From Iris pallida (taxonomy: Eukaryota; Streptophyta; Magnoliopsida; Asparagales; Iridaceae), in contig JANAVB010004000.1 in assembly GCA_029216955.1 (NCBI GenBank), positions 3,050,829 to 3,114,828 of the forward strand: a DNA stretch of 64,000 nt, read 5' to 3'. The notes under the pieces are model-generated. The model did no database searches. It worked only from the letters and a program-made list of their open reading frames with translations, and was not told the origin of the DNA. Shown piece after piece: positions 37,581 to 48,682 of this stretch (position 1 is its first letter; the number at the start of each line of letters is the position of its first letter). Both the position numbers and the translations under genes were made by a program.

Positions 37581-38641
37581 TGTTGGCCTATAGTGTTGTG
37601 GCTTGTAGTTAGCTCATGGCCTACATATGGTTGTGATTCTACATAGGTATATGGCCTAGTGTATGGCTATTGCCTAGAGGATTGGGCCTATGGCCTATAA
37701 CCTAGATGACATAGCCTAGGACTCATAGCCTATGGGTGTGTCTGTTTGCCTAGTATAGAGTTTGTTAGACTTGTTTAGCCTTGATTAGACTAATATAGAC
37801 TAGATAGACTAGTTTAGACCTAGTTTGACTTCTAGGGTTGACTAAGGTTGACCAAGAGTTGACTTTGGCCTAGATTGACCTAGATTCATGTAGAATGCCT
37901 TAAATTGCATCTTGTTATCATTTTAGACTTGTTGTGACTTGTGCTGTTTTGATTAGGAGCCAGACACCTCTCCTCGGATAGTATATTTCATCCGGACACT
38001 CAGATACCAGGCGAGTACATTCTCTGATCATTTCATATCCTGTTTAGAATTATTTTTCTGCTTTAAATTACTTTACTTGATACTGTCACATTGGTCACAC
38101 GGATTAGTACTATATGGATCCCTTCATAAGATGTTATCCTTCAGGAGCATCGGATACTACATGTTCTGTGCGTTTCACTTATATTGTGTATCACTATGAT
38201 TCATGGTTCATTGATCACTTGTGACATGTACTCTCATGATCATAGAGTCTCCTTGAATCTCCCATTTATGGACATTCCTAGAATCACCCATTTATGGGCA
38301 TACCATGTATCACCCCTTGTAGGCCATTGCATGGAATCATAACATAACCTGGCTGGATCCTTGTGTATTGATTGGGGGTACGGTGGAGTAAAAGTAGACA
38401 TGTGAATAATATCCAAGTAGCGTAGCATCAAAATCTTTCCGTAGTATATCATCAGAATCTCCTATGCCATTTACATGTCTATATTGTACTCTGACTCACT
38501 AGCCACTATTAGTTCTCTATTTATAGTAGATATTTCTATTACAGTTCTCTCTGTTTACACACAGTATTTCTTTCAGTTCATGTATCTTACTTTACTGCAT
38601 GATTATATTTTCTAACCTGCTATGATCTGTTGAGATGTATT

Positions 38642-38800
38642 GTGCTTGCTCCTGTCCTGACTGGACCTGTTGAAAATATTACAGAGGACGAGGAGGAGGC
38701 CTGTGTGGATACCTTCTACGGGGTAGCCCTAGACGACACTTGTGAGCTGGACTCTCAGGAGGACCCAGCTCTAGCTGATGACTTTACCCCTACTTCCTAG
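38642..38800 (+). CDS. Short acidic ORF in LTR C (recurrent LTR ORF)
   Basis: Frame: LAPVLTGPVENIT, EDEEEACVDTFYGVALDDTC, then ELDSQEDPALADDFTPTS and TAG at 38798-38800. No internal stop, unlike LTR B. The start codon of LTR B is GTG here. As B and C were identical at insertion, the intact C copy shows the parent LTR was open through this stretch. Confidence 0.4.
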   Translation: MLAPVLTGPVENITEDEEEACVDTFYGVALDDTCELDSQEDPALADDFTPTS

Positions 38801-39196
38801 ACTAGTTTAGTTAGGCTTTATCTTACTTATGTTGTCTTGAGACTAGTTTAGTTAGACTTTATTTCTGTCTTTGAGATCTGGGTTGTATATATTCTTTTAT
38901 ACTCTGTAGTTGAGACCTTGTATTTCTGGATGTTGCTGAGATGTTATCTTAGACTCTTCTGATCATCTGTATTTCTTTGAGTTCTATATCATATCGTGCT
39001 TCATCTTCCTTAGTTGTGATTGAGTTACATTTTGCTATGTCACCCCCATTCGGGGAGTATAAACTGCTTAGTATTTTATTGTTAGATGTTGTGACCTCGG
39101 ACAGCGTTCTACCGCCGATACTGCGACGTAGGCTGGACGTACCCACTTCTCGTGCCCTTACTCTAGGGTGCGAGTCGTGACACGAAGACCTATATA

Positions 39197-39480
39197 CACT
39201 ACAAGAAAATACATTTTCAGCAACATAAGCAATATGTTACGTAAAGTTAGATTTATGTCGCCAAAGATTTTCTGCGACATATTTGACTATGTCGCACACA
39301 TGTCGTTGTAGCCTTGTCTGGAAAAGTCTTTGGCGACATGAAATCAACTATGTTATAGAATGTAATACCTTTTGGCGACATAACATATTTCAGATTCTAA
39401 AAAATCTTTGGCGACATGGGTCTTGTATGTCGCAGAAAGGTGATACATTGGCAACATGACACATGTCGCCAAAAGCCTAG
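39197..39480 (+). mobile_element. One end of a CACTA-like DNA transposon
   Basis: CACTACAAGAAAATAC at 39197 is a typical CACTA terminal sequence, followed by many direct and inverted copies of TTTGGCGACAT/ATGTCGCCAAA (39245-39475), the subterminal repeats such elements use for transposase binding. I could not find the partner end (CTTGTAGTG), so it is truncated or the end is too diverged. Confidence 0.6.
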
Positions 39481-42400
39481 TTTATTTATTTTACTTATTA
39501 TAGAAAGTATTTTCTTCTACACAATTTGATGTCACGAAAGCTAATGTAATCAAATATAAATACACGTCGGGCTACACAATTTGATGTCGCAAAAGCTAAT
39601 GTAGCCAAATATAAATACAATTTCTGCTGCATATTTTAATTTCACAAAAACTAATTTATATTTTTTCATTAATTTATATTTTTGCTTATATTTTTTAAGA
39701 TAAATTTAAAATTTTTATTTTGGAAATAACTTTAAAATATTAAAAAATTATTCAAAGAACTTGAGAGCAAAGAGCAACAAGTTACGTGTACAAAACATGA
39801 ATCCAAGTCTTTAAACATCTCTTTACAAAATAATCCATAATGCACTATTTTAACAACTTCAAGAGGCCCATATAGTAAAAAAATAATGTATTTCAAAAAC
39901 GTACTGTATTCAAATTAGACAACATTAATGTAGACATAACACATGAATAATTGATTGACTTTCCAAAAAATTAGTCCTAGCTAAAACAGATCTTATGATA
40001 TGAATGTCTTCCCCCAAAATTAGCTTTTGTCAATGTGTCTATTTTATCATGCAAACAAAAAAATAAAAATAAAAATGTAAGTAAAACAAAATATATATAC
40101 ATGTACTAAAAGAATGATAGGTTTAAGAACTTGTAAATTTTCATCATCATCCAAACAGAGCTGTTCTCATATCACACATCAGGATGGACCAACTATGAAG
40201 CACGAGAGCTCTATAAGAAAAGTGATAAAATTTTATACACAATTGTCAACTCATCAAACCATTGTACTGGTGTCAAATTCATGTTCATATTGGTAGGAGT
40301 AAGAGAGGGCCTTACGATAAACCTATATGGTCTGTTGCTAGATACAAACCTAGCTTTTTGCCATGTTGTTTAAGCTCGTAGAACGAAGGAGAACCCTCTA
40401 TCCCTCTAAACTATGCAAGTGTCAAGTCTTAAACTTCAATTATTACTGGAACAAATTCAACAAGCAGCTACATTCATGGTACTAGTACTAGTAGGTCAGT
40501 CAAAATTTGATGAATTAACATCCAAAATAATATAGCCTCCTAATACCAATTGAACCACATATGTTTAAATATGTACTCACAGTACTACAAAAATCAATAG
40601 AAGGTACATGCAAAAAAGTTATTAACTATAAGAAACACCGGCAGTAAGCGTCCAAAACCCTGCAATTTTTTAGACATATGGTACGATCCCTTAACTAGAG
40701 ATCTAGTTAAGAATTTTAGACATATGGAATGATCGCTTAACTGGAGAACTGTTATGATCCGATTGTGTTTTAGACATGTCTTAGACATGCCATTTCCAAG
40801 CGAGGCATATGGTATTCAGAGTTGGCAATGCCATTTCCCTATTTTTCCAGTTGTATAATCCCTTAACTGGTCATACATAAAGACATGGTATTCAGAGCTG
40901 TACATTTCCCTATTGTGTTTTATTTTTCCAGTTTGTTGATCCCTTAACATACATTTTCTATTATTCCAGTTTGTTGATCCCTTAACATACCTTTTACTTT
41001 TCCTTATTTTTCTAGTTGTATGATCCCTTAACTGTTTTATTTTTCCAGGCGCAACAGCTTAGGTTGTGTGTTACTTCATAGCAGCAGTAACATTATATCG
41101 AGTTACAGAGCAAAACATGGGTTAGTCACTAATCACCCATGTGTGCGTGTACCCGGGGATAAGGAGGTTGATGTGCAGTTGCACTTGCACAAAACTGCCT
41201 ATCGGGGGGATAAGGTAATACTACAAGCATAAGAAAAATGTTTGGGTGTGAGTATCTTAGGATACAACAGCAGCAAACTGACAAGCAACTATTTCAACAA
41301 CAGGTTGGGGTGTGCTCATGTGCTTATATCTGTGCAGGGAAGGAAATTGGAAACCCTAGCAGTAGCAGTTAATATAGGAATGTCTGTAGGAGTATTAGTG
41401 GAGTGCTTGGGATATTTGTGTTAGGAATTAAGGCAAGGGTGCAACTGCAGTCCACATGTGGGTCTGAACCAAGTAGTAACAAGGTTGCTGCTGACATGAA
41501 AAGGCAACAAAAAATGAGTTCCTGCAGGATACGCTGCAGTTAGTAACATCCAAGAATAGAGTGCTATAGGTGTTAGTGTCAGTTGGGGGAAAGTATAGTT
41601 AAATCCTATAAAGATATCATAGGTTGTCCTAAGGGTAAAGTAGTATGCTGACAGCATAAGTATAGGTACAGCAGTAACAATTCCTTATGCGTAGCAAAAG
41701 AGAGAACATAGTTTGTCCACCAAACCAAGAAAGAGAGCATAAGTATAGGTACATCAGTAACAATTACTTACCGGCTCCATGATGTCATATTTTTTTATAG
41801 AGAGAACATAGCGTGTCCACCAAACCAAGAAAGTCCTACAAGTAATAAGCATAAAAGGATAAAATTAGTAGATAAGATCAGTCGATAATAATGACATCAA
41901 AGAATAAGAGCTCCCGACTATCTCATGACTCAATGTATGCACCATAGTGTAGAATGATATAAATAAGTAATATGGCTGAGCCATACCTAACTGTCATTAT
42001 CAATGCAGCCAAGAGAACCAAGTATCCACAGGCACAAGCAAGGTGCAATCGACATTTGAAAGAACGAGTTTAAATGTGTATGAAAAAATAAAATTAAAAA
42101 TGTGTATACCTGGACTTGGAGAATGCTATGGGCTTGAAGAACACGTCCTTGAGCACAAAAGATTGCTATCACAAGTATTTGAGGCAAACAAACACGCAAC
42201 CACAACAAGACAAATTCATCAGCTGATATATATCATAAATCAACGTAATAAAATATGTATAGTAACAAAGTACGGATAGTCGTAAGTGCAAAAATGCATT
42301 AATATCAAATTTCTATTTGAGTGCGTTCAGATTACAATATAGTCATCTGTGCTGCCATATCAAGTGGAAAGGAGAAAATGTAAGAGAGATTACATTACAT

Positions 42401-43061
42401 CTATCCCATGAAAGAGAGAAAAAAAATTCCATTAGCTGGGTAATTTATCCGATTTATCCAGATTTGTCTATTCCAAGTTCTTCAAAAAATGAGCAAGTAG
42501 TAACTTTCACACACAAAAGAACTCATCAATTTTTTCTAAAATCTTAAAACTGCCATGATTCGCCAGCTTCTGAATGCGGCCTAAAAATTTATTTGCCTGG
42601 AAAAGAATATTAAATTAACATACAGAAAAAGATGTATCTCAAAATAAATATTTGTTGAAGAAACTGATCCGATAATGATATAGCAATATAGAAACTACCT
42701 ATATCAAAAGTTGCTACACTTGGTCAGAATTCAAGAAAGATCAAATTCAAAAGCTAAGCTATGTAATGAATCAGAGCCTCTATGAAAGATGTCAGAACTA
42801 AAATGTTTGATGGATTCCATGAAGTTATGCCACTTTGTAGGTGTCCTTTAACTATCATAACTTTGGTACAAATTCAATTATAATTGCTAGTCTCTTGCAA
42901 AGTACAACACGTATATGCATGATCGAATATCTAGCCAATTAGTTTATAATGAAGAAAGCATGTTACATAATATCTAACAGTCCTACTAGTACACCTTTTA
43001 GCGTCCAACTCTTTCCAGCATCAAACTCGAACCTAATTCACACTCATCATTAGCTCTGCAA

Positions 43062-43092
<31 letters not shown>

Positions 43093-43133
43093 TTTGGACT
43101 TTCGTACTGTAAGATTATAATATAAGACACCAA
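39481..43133. other. Unassigned AT-rich region with local tandem repeats
   Basis: No convincing gene. It may be the body of the truncated CACTA-like element. Local repeats: a degenerate array of TTTTCCAGTTTGTTGATCCC units (40840-41050); a ~85-bp tandem duplication (41654-41734 and 41738-41834, GCATAAGTATAGGTACA...CCAAACCAAGAAAG); and an (AAT)n tract (about 43060-43091). Confidence 0.6.
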
Positions 43134-43608
43134 TGTTAGAAATTTTATTGTGCCCTGTCGATTCATGAGATGATGAACATAAATTAAATTGCGGAAGCGT
43201 ACCTGAATCCATTACTAGACTTGATGGATCTTGAAGCGAACGTCTCTTTATTGGGTTCGATCTTCCAACTTGCTACGACCCTTAATGACAAAGAAGAATC
43301 TGAATCCTTTGTCCCTCTCTTTCTGTTGATGAGGATGCAGAAGAGAAAAAGAAAAACCTCTCTTTTGGTGGCCGTATAAGTTGGGGACCATAACCCTAAT
43401 GAACACATATATTTATATGTTTTGACATTTCTAATTTGGCCCCTCATCAAATTAGAATTATCTCCGGTATCTACATATTAATTTCATGACAATTATACCC
43501 TTAAGCCAATTTTCAAATAGACCACTTTAATTTGGCTTAATTATTTAGATAGCCTAAACACAATTAATTTTACATGTGTGGCCCCTTAATTATTGAATAA
43601 TTCCAACA
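43134..43608 (-). repeat. 3' LTR of the minus-strand Copia
   Basis: Matches 51498-51973 with scattered single differences. On the minus strand it directly follows the purine tract at 43609-43622. Confidence 0.93.
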
Positions 43609-43699
43609 ATCTCCCACTGGGCCACATATGTAACCTTATAATTGTGTTAACCTTAGTGAGCTCATAAATTGCTATCTTAATCCTTAGGGTATATCCGGA

Positions 43700-45715
43700 C
43701 AATCTCGTTCATTAACCATATCAGTACATAGGATCAAAGCAGCCTTCGTCACATATAGCGTAACTAAACCATCAATGGTCACATATACCAATATAGCTAA
43801 ACGACAAAGATCAATCATGGATGCGTGGCATGGAAATTACATGCAATGTGATTAATATATGTCTATCTCCAACTGGTCCTCCTTAATTTTAATGAGATCA
43901 ATACTTTAATATAATAAAAACAGAATGAACTAAATTTCCATATATCTGATCAGATAAATATCCAAAATACTTTAATACATAAATGTGTCCAAAACCAAAT
44001 AATACTCAAATACATAAAATACAAACTCCTACTATATTGCCGTATACTTGATTGAGATAACACCCATATGAGCAGTATGCTCATGAAAGACCCTGGGTGA
44101 TAATGCTTTTGTGAGCGGATCCGCTAAAATAGAGTTTGTCATAATGTGCTATATGGACACTTTAACCATTCTGAATTCTTTCCTTCACAACTAGAAACTT
44201 TATGTCAATATCCTTGACTTATACAAGTTTCTGTTGTTATTGGAATACATTACTACTGATTTATTGTCACACCATAATTTAAATGGTCTTTCAACACCGT
44301 ACTATAGGCGCAACCTTGTGACAAAATTTTACAACCATATTCCCTGAATAGATGCCCCACAACATGTTATAAACCTTGCTGCCATAGTAGAAGAAATTAT
44401 GAGTGTATGTTTGACACTCATCCAAAATATATCTTCATTAGTCAGCATAACCTGATGTGGATCTCCTACTGTGTTGGCATCCAACAAAATCGGAGTCGAA
44501 ATACCTTATGATCTCCAGAATTATCTGATCTCCTACAGAGAGCATATAATTTCTAGTTCTCTATTAACTACTTAAGTAGTTTGGCTGCTACCCAATGATC
44601 TATCCATATTTGCTTAAATATCTGCCTAACATCCTAATATGTACGCAATATCCTGACGCGTACATACTTGAGCATACATTAGACTCCCTACAACTGATTA
44701 TGAATGAGAAATCTATTGAATTTTCTTAATTTTAAGGCTATTCTTTAGGGCACTGATTGAGACTGAACTTGTCTCCTTTAGCGACTGGGGTGTCACCTAG
44801 TTTGCATTCCTGTATGCTAAATCTTTTAAGCACTTTATCGATATAGCTCTTTTGTGATAATCTAAGAATACCTCGAGAACGATCTCAGTGTATTTGAATT
44901 TCTAATACAAAAGAGGCGTCACCAAGATCTTTCATCTCAAAGTTATTTGAAAGAAATTTTTTAGTGTCATGCAATATGCCTATATCATTTGTGGCAATCA
45001 GTATGTCATCAACTTACAAAACCAAAAAAATAATTTTACTCCCACTGAATTTGTGATACACACAATCTTCAACAATATTAACCGCAAAACCAAACGAGGT
45101 AACAACTTGGTAAAATTTATAGTACCACTGACGAGAAGCTTGCTTGAGTCCATAAATAAATTTTGTCAATTTGCAAACCATATTATTTGGATCTTTCGAC
45201 ACAAAGTTTTCTGGTTGCACCATATAAATAGTTTCGTCAATGTTACCATTGAGAAACGCCGTTTTGACATCCATTTGATGTAACTCAAGATCAAAATGTG
45301 CAACATGTGCTATGATTGTTTTAAAGGAGTTTTTCAAAGATACCGAAGAGAAAAACTCTTTAAAATCAATCCCAAAATTTTGAGCAAAGTCACTAGTTAC
45401 AAGACATACTTTATACTTTTCCACATGACCCTTCGAATCCTTCTTGGTTCTAAATGTCCATTTGCAACCAATGGATTTCATACCTTTTGGTAATGGGACA
45501 AGTTCTTAAACTTTATTGTCTTTCATAAACTTATACTCCTTATTTATTGTATCAATCCACTTTGAGAACTGGAACTTTCTATGGCCTGACGGAAGTTGAT
45601 TAGATCATCTTCCAGTATCCACAGTCTTCCTCACGTTCCTACAGAAATATGACAATATTATCCGAAATTATATTTCTCCTTTCTCTGGTGGACCATCTTA
45701 ATATTACTAGTTCTT
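43700..45715 (-). pseudogene. pol: Copia pol: reverse transcriptase and decayed RNase H
   Basis: The best frame (45481-45014) reads MKSIGCKWTFRTKKDSKGH, then SLKNSFKTIIAHVAHFDLEL, HQMDVKTAFLNGNIDETIYM and YGLKQASRQWYYKF, the standard Copia RT core. Towards 43700 the remaining RT/RNase H can only be read in short broken pieces (for example EMKDLGDASFVLEIQ near 44930-44880). The usual YVDD box falls in a broken stretch just after 45014. The copy is dead. Confidence 0.9.
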
Positions 45716-46173
45716 GAGCACTACAACAAAAAAACCTTTTTAATGACGGCTAAAAACTGTCATTAATGACTAACCATGACGTTTTTTTTTACAGCAACCG
45801 TTATGAAAACGGGTGTTATAAATATTTTTTAAAAGCGTCATAAAATAACCGTCATGAATAGTTTCTATAAAAACGTTATGAATAGTTAATATATAGTGCA
45901 CAATTTAGAACAATTTTAAAACGTCATGAATAGACAATATGTATAGGCTCAATGTAGCACATTTATAACACTTTATACTATTCAAATTAACATATTTATA
46001 ATGCTCTATACTGCACAGTATATATTACATTCCAAAAAGTTAATATTATATATCACCATCTTTATTACATTTCTCAAAATAGAGTACATATCAACATCTT
46101 CATTACATTGAATATCCAAATACAGAATGTACCCAAAACATAGGAATAAATCTCTCTTTTGCTAACCAAATTA

Positions 46174-46398
46174 TTAGAAATATTTACTTAAGTAGATTCT
46201 GACCATGGATCTTCTCTCTGCCATCTCTTGAAGATATCGGGAGTCCCAAAGAGAAGTAGTGTCGCAGCTGAGCGACGACTTGGTGCTGCTGCAGCCGGCA
46301 CCGTCGTGGGAGAGCCTCATCCTCTGATCCCTTACTCTCGCCTGAACCCTCAACAGCGCCTGCATGCACCTCAGCATCACGTTTTGCCCTTTTTGCAA
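46174..46398 (-). pseudogene. Captured IQD (IQ67-domain) gene fragment
   Basis: IQD proteins bind calmodulin and microtubules through an IQ67 domain. This frame reads QNVMLRCMQALLRVQARVRD, QRMRLS, then SLWDSRYLQEMAERRSM, which is the end of the IQ67 domain (MQALLRVQARVRDQRxRLS) and its usual downstream sequence. It then stops with a short non-family tail (VRIYLSK). Only this exon-sized piece is present; the rest of the gene is missing. The frame is open throughout, so capture may be fairly recent. It is inside CACTA-1, opposite to the + strand. Confidence 0.85.
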
Positions 46399-48127
46399 AA
46401 AATCGGAAATGTCAGCTTAGCACTTTAGTAATCAACGCTGAAATGTGAGCCTAGCAATCAACCTGGATTTTACCAAGCCAATAAATTAAAGAAAGTTAAC
46501 AAAAAATTTATATATTAGAAATTTATATAACAGAAACAAACTCAGTAAAAGACATATATTAATTACAACTAGATACCTTCACAGTAGTAGTGTCAATCAA
46601 GTATATAGCTGGGAGTGGTCGTTAGAGGATTCTATCCCTCAATGTGACGAATCCATCTGTTTTTCAGTCATTACGTCAATCTCCCAGTAGTAGTGTCAAT
46701 CAAGAGTACGTTGTCAAAATCATGATCTGGCATGCTAGGTTTGATCATTTATCTTTTATCTGATTTAAGTTTTTTTATGATAATAGTCAGCCTCCATATG
46801 AAACATATAGTTTCAAAACCTCAAGTATTTTTCATAAAAACTCACTAGTTCTTTTATGCATTAAAAACAACATGAGCTAAAAAAACCTCTTATTCAGAAA
46901 ATAAACAAATTATTGAAGAAGCCGCCATTCAGCTAGGAAGAGTAGGAAATGACCTATAGGCTCCGGAATTGACAAATAAACCAAATACATACCATTAAAA
47001 CCTGATCAGAATTAATTTGATGTATTAATTCAAAGAATTTGATGTATGAACCAAACAAAAGCACAAATATTTAATGTACCAGCAAGTTTTTTGGCAGCCT
47101 GTTGTGATGCAAGCACTAAAGACAGCAGCACCTGTATGTGACTTTACAATATAGAGTAGATGCACATCCCGCAGGTATGGAATTGAAGGAAGCAGGTTCT
47201 GACGTCAGATTAATAGCATTAATGAGTATAGAAGCCAAAAATCCATAAGAAAATAGGAGTCCAAGATAAGAAAAGAAATGATGTGAAGACAGTTCAACGG
47301 ACTAAATGAAAGACCTAAAAAGTACATTCTCATGCCGAATATCATGTTTCTACCTTAGTGTACATCTATACCGAGTTTAGAATCTAGAAAGTTGGACTCC
47401 AAATTGGAACTTACTATTCTACAAAACGAGTTTCTACAATCTAGAATCTAGAAATTGGGAGGCCCAACCCTTAGCACCCATGGATGGGTTGGGACCAAAA
47501 TTGTAGAAATTGGGATTATGGATGATACTTATTATTCTACAAAATGAGCTTCTACATTCTAAATCTAGAATCTAGAAAATGGGATGTGCCTTACTAATGA
47601 TGCTCTTACTAACCATATTTTGCGATGACCATGATGTCCCGCTAGAGCAGGAATTAAAATCGTTGCCTACATAGTATGATTCCACTCAGTAGTTGGCACA
47701 AAACATAATCTTTTTTTCACCAAATCCGACAAAATAATCAGAGTTTCTCACAAATTAGACCTAAATATAACATATATATTCAACAATCACATGATAGAAC
47801 CCTAGAAATTGCTGCTTTCAAGACAAATTGATTCCAGATAATTCCAAATGAATCCGTGTCCAGAAATTGTAACTCCTACCACGATCATCAGAAGCACCAA
47901 TTCTTATAGGTAAACTTGAAGATTCAAAAACTATAATAGCAAAAAAAAACAATTCATGACCAGAACAAGATTAAGAGGGCCTTACCTTTGAATTCTAGGG
48001 TTTCCTCGGTGAGGAAAATTAGGGGTTTTGATGGACAACGAATAGAGAGAAATGAGGATCGGAAGGAAGTGAGTAAATTTTGTGGACGAGAAATTGCATA
48101 TATATAACAATATGATGGAGTATTTCA

Positions 48128-48346
48128 GTGGCGGATGCCGAATTTACCAAAATGCTCCGACCTCCTTCAGCCTCTTCACCACCACCGTCGTCGCGTCCTC
48201 CAGCAGCGCCCTCAGCTCCGCCGCCACCGTCGTCGACGCCCTTCCGCCGCATTTCTTCGACGAGTGACCCGACGGCGTCGTCTCTTCCCGAGGATCTTGA
48301 TCGCGAAGCAAAATTGAAATCAAAGAAGAAAAAATATAAGCCCTAG
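48128..48346 (+). pseudogene. Pro/Ser-rich gene-like fragment in CACTA-1
   Basis: Frame of 72 codons: MADAEFTKMLRPPSASSPPP, a run of Pro/Ser/Ala, FRRISSTSDPTASSLPEDLD and a basic end (KLKSKKKKYKP). Its GC content is higher than the surrounding element and flanking text has AAACCCTAGAAATC words common in plant 5' regions. It looks like the first exon of some host gene. I do not recognise the family, and low complexity weakens the call. Confidence 0.35.
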
Positions 48347-48682
48347 AAATCGAAGAAGAAATCCATCAGAAACCCTAGAAATCGACGAAGAGGAAAATTG
48401 GGGGAGAAGAGGTTTGAGGAGGAGAGATGCTGCTCCCTTAGAAAATGGATGAGAAATGAATTTTATCTCTCCCACTTAGCGTTTATACAGTGAAAGAATT
48501 ACAAGTTTGCCACCGCTCTAAACTATTAATAACGGTTTATTTTATAAACGTTATAAAAAACCCAGAATTAGCCCAAACCGTCATAGAAAAAAGGTATTTT
48601 TCAACTTAATAACGCTTATGTATCAGCCGTCATTAAAACTCCTTGTCGAGCGTCATTAAAAGGGTTTTTTGTTGTAGTGGAG

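Larger units (their letters stand above)
30651..39182 (+). repeat. 3' LTR C, interrupted by a LINE
   Basis: Left part 30651-33682 and right part about 37503-39182 match LTR B continuously. The LINE entered the (AT)n tract that in LTR B lies near 22640-22665. Confidence 0.93.
19628..39187 (+). mobile_element. Non-autonomous Gypsy-type element B/C with 4.6-kb LTRs (LARD-like)
   Basis: LTR B is 19633-24268 (4636 bp); LTR C is 30651-39182 and returns to about the same size when the LINE is removed. Both begin TGTAACACCCAGTTTTCCAG and end GTGACA. The 5-bp target duplication CGAAG is perfect (19628-19632 and 39183-39187). The polypurine tract before LTR C (30626-30650) sets plus orientation. The interior is about 6.4 kb, of which 3.9 kb is solo LTR D, leaving about 2.5 kb without recognisable gag-pol. 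It is therefore mobilised in trans, if at all. Confidence 0.93.
45716..48682. mobile_element. Non-autonomous CACTA element with captured gene pieces (CACTA-1)
   Basis: Ends CACTACAACAAAAAAACC (45719) and its inverse GGGTTTTTTGTTGTAGTG (48679), with a GAG duplication (45716-45718 and 48680-48682). Length 2961 bp. Subterminal regions carry AATGACGGC/GCCGTCATT and AACCGTCAT-type repeats at both ends. It has no transposase but carries an IQD gene fragment (46398-46174) and a Pro/Ser-rich fragment (48128-48346). It lies inside Copia pol. Gene-piece capture by CACTA elements is established in plants. Confidence 0.92.
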
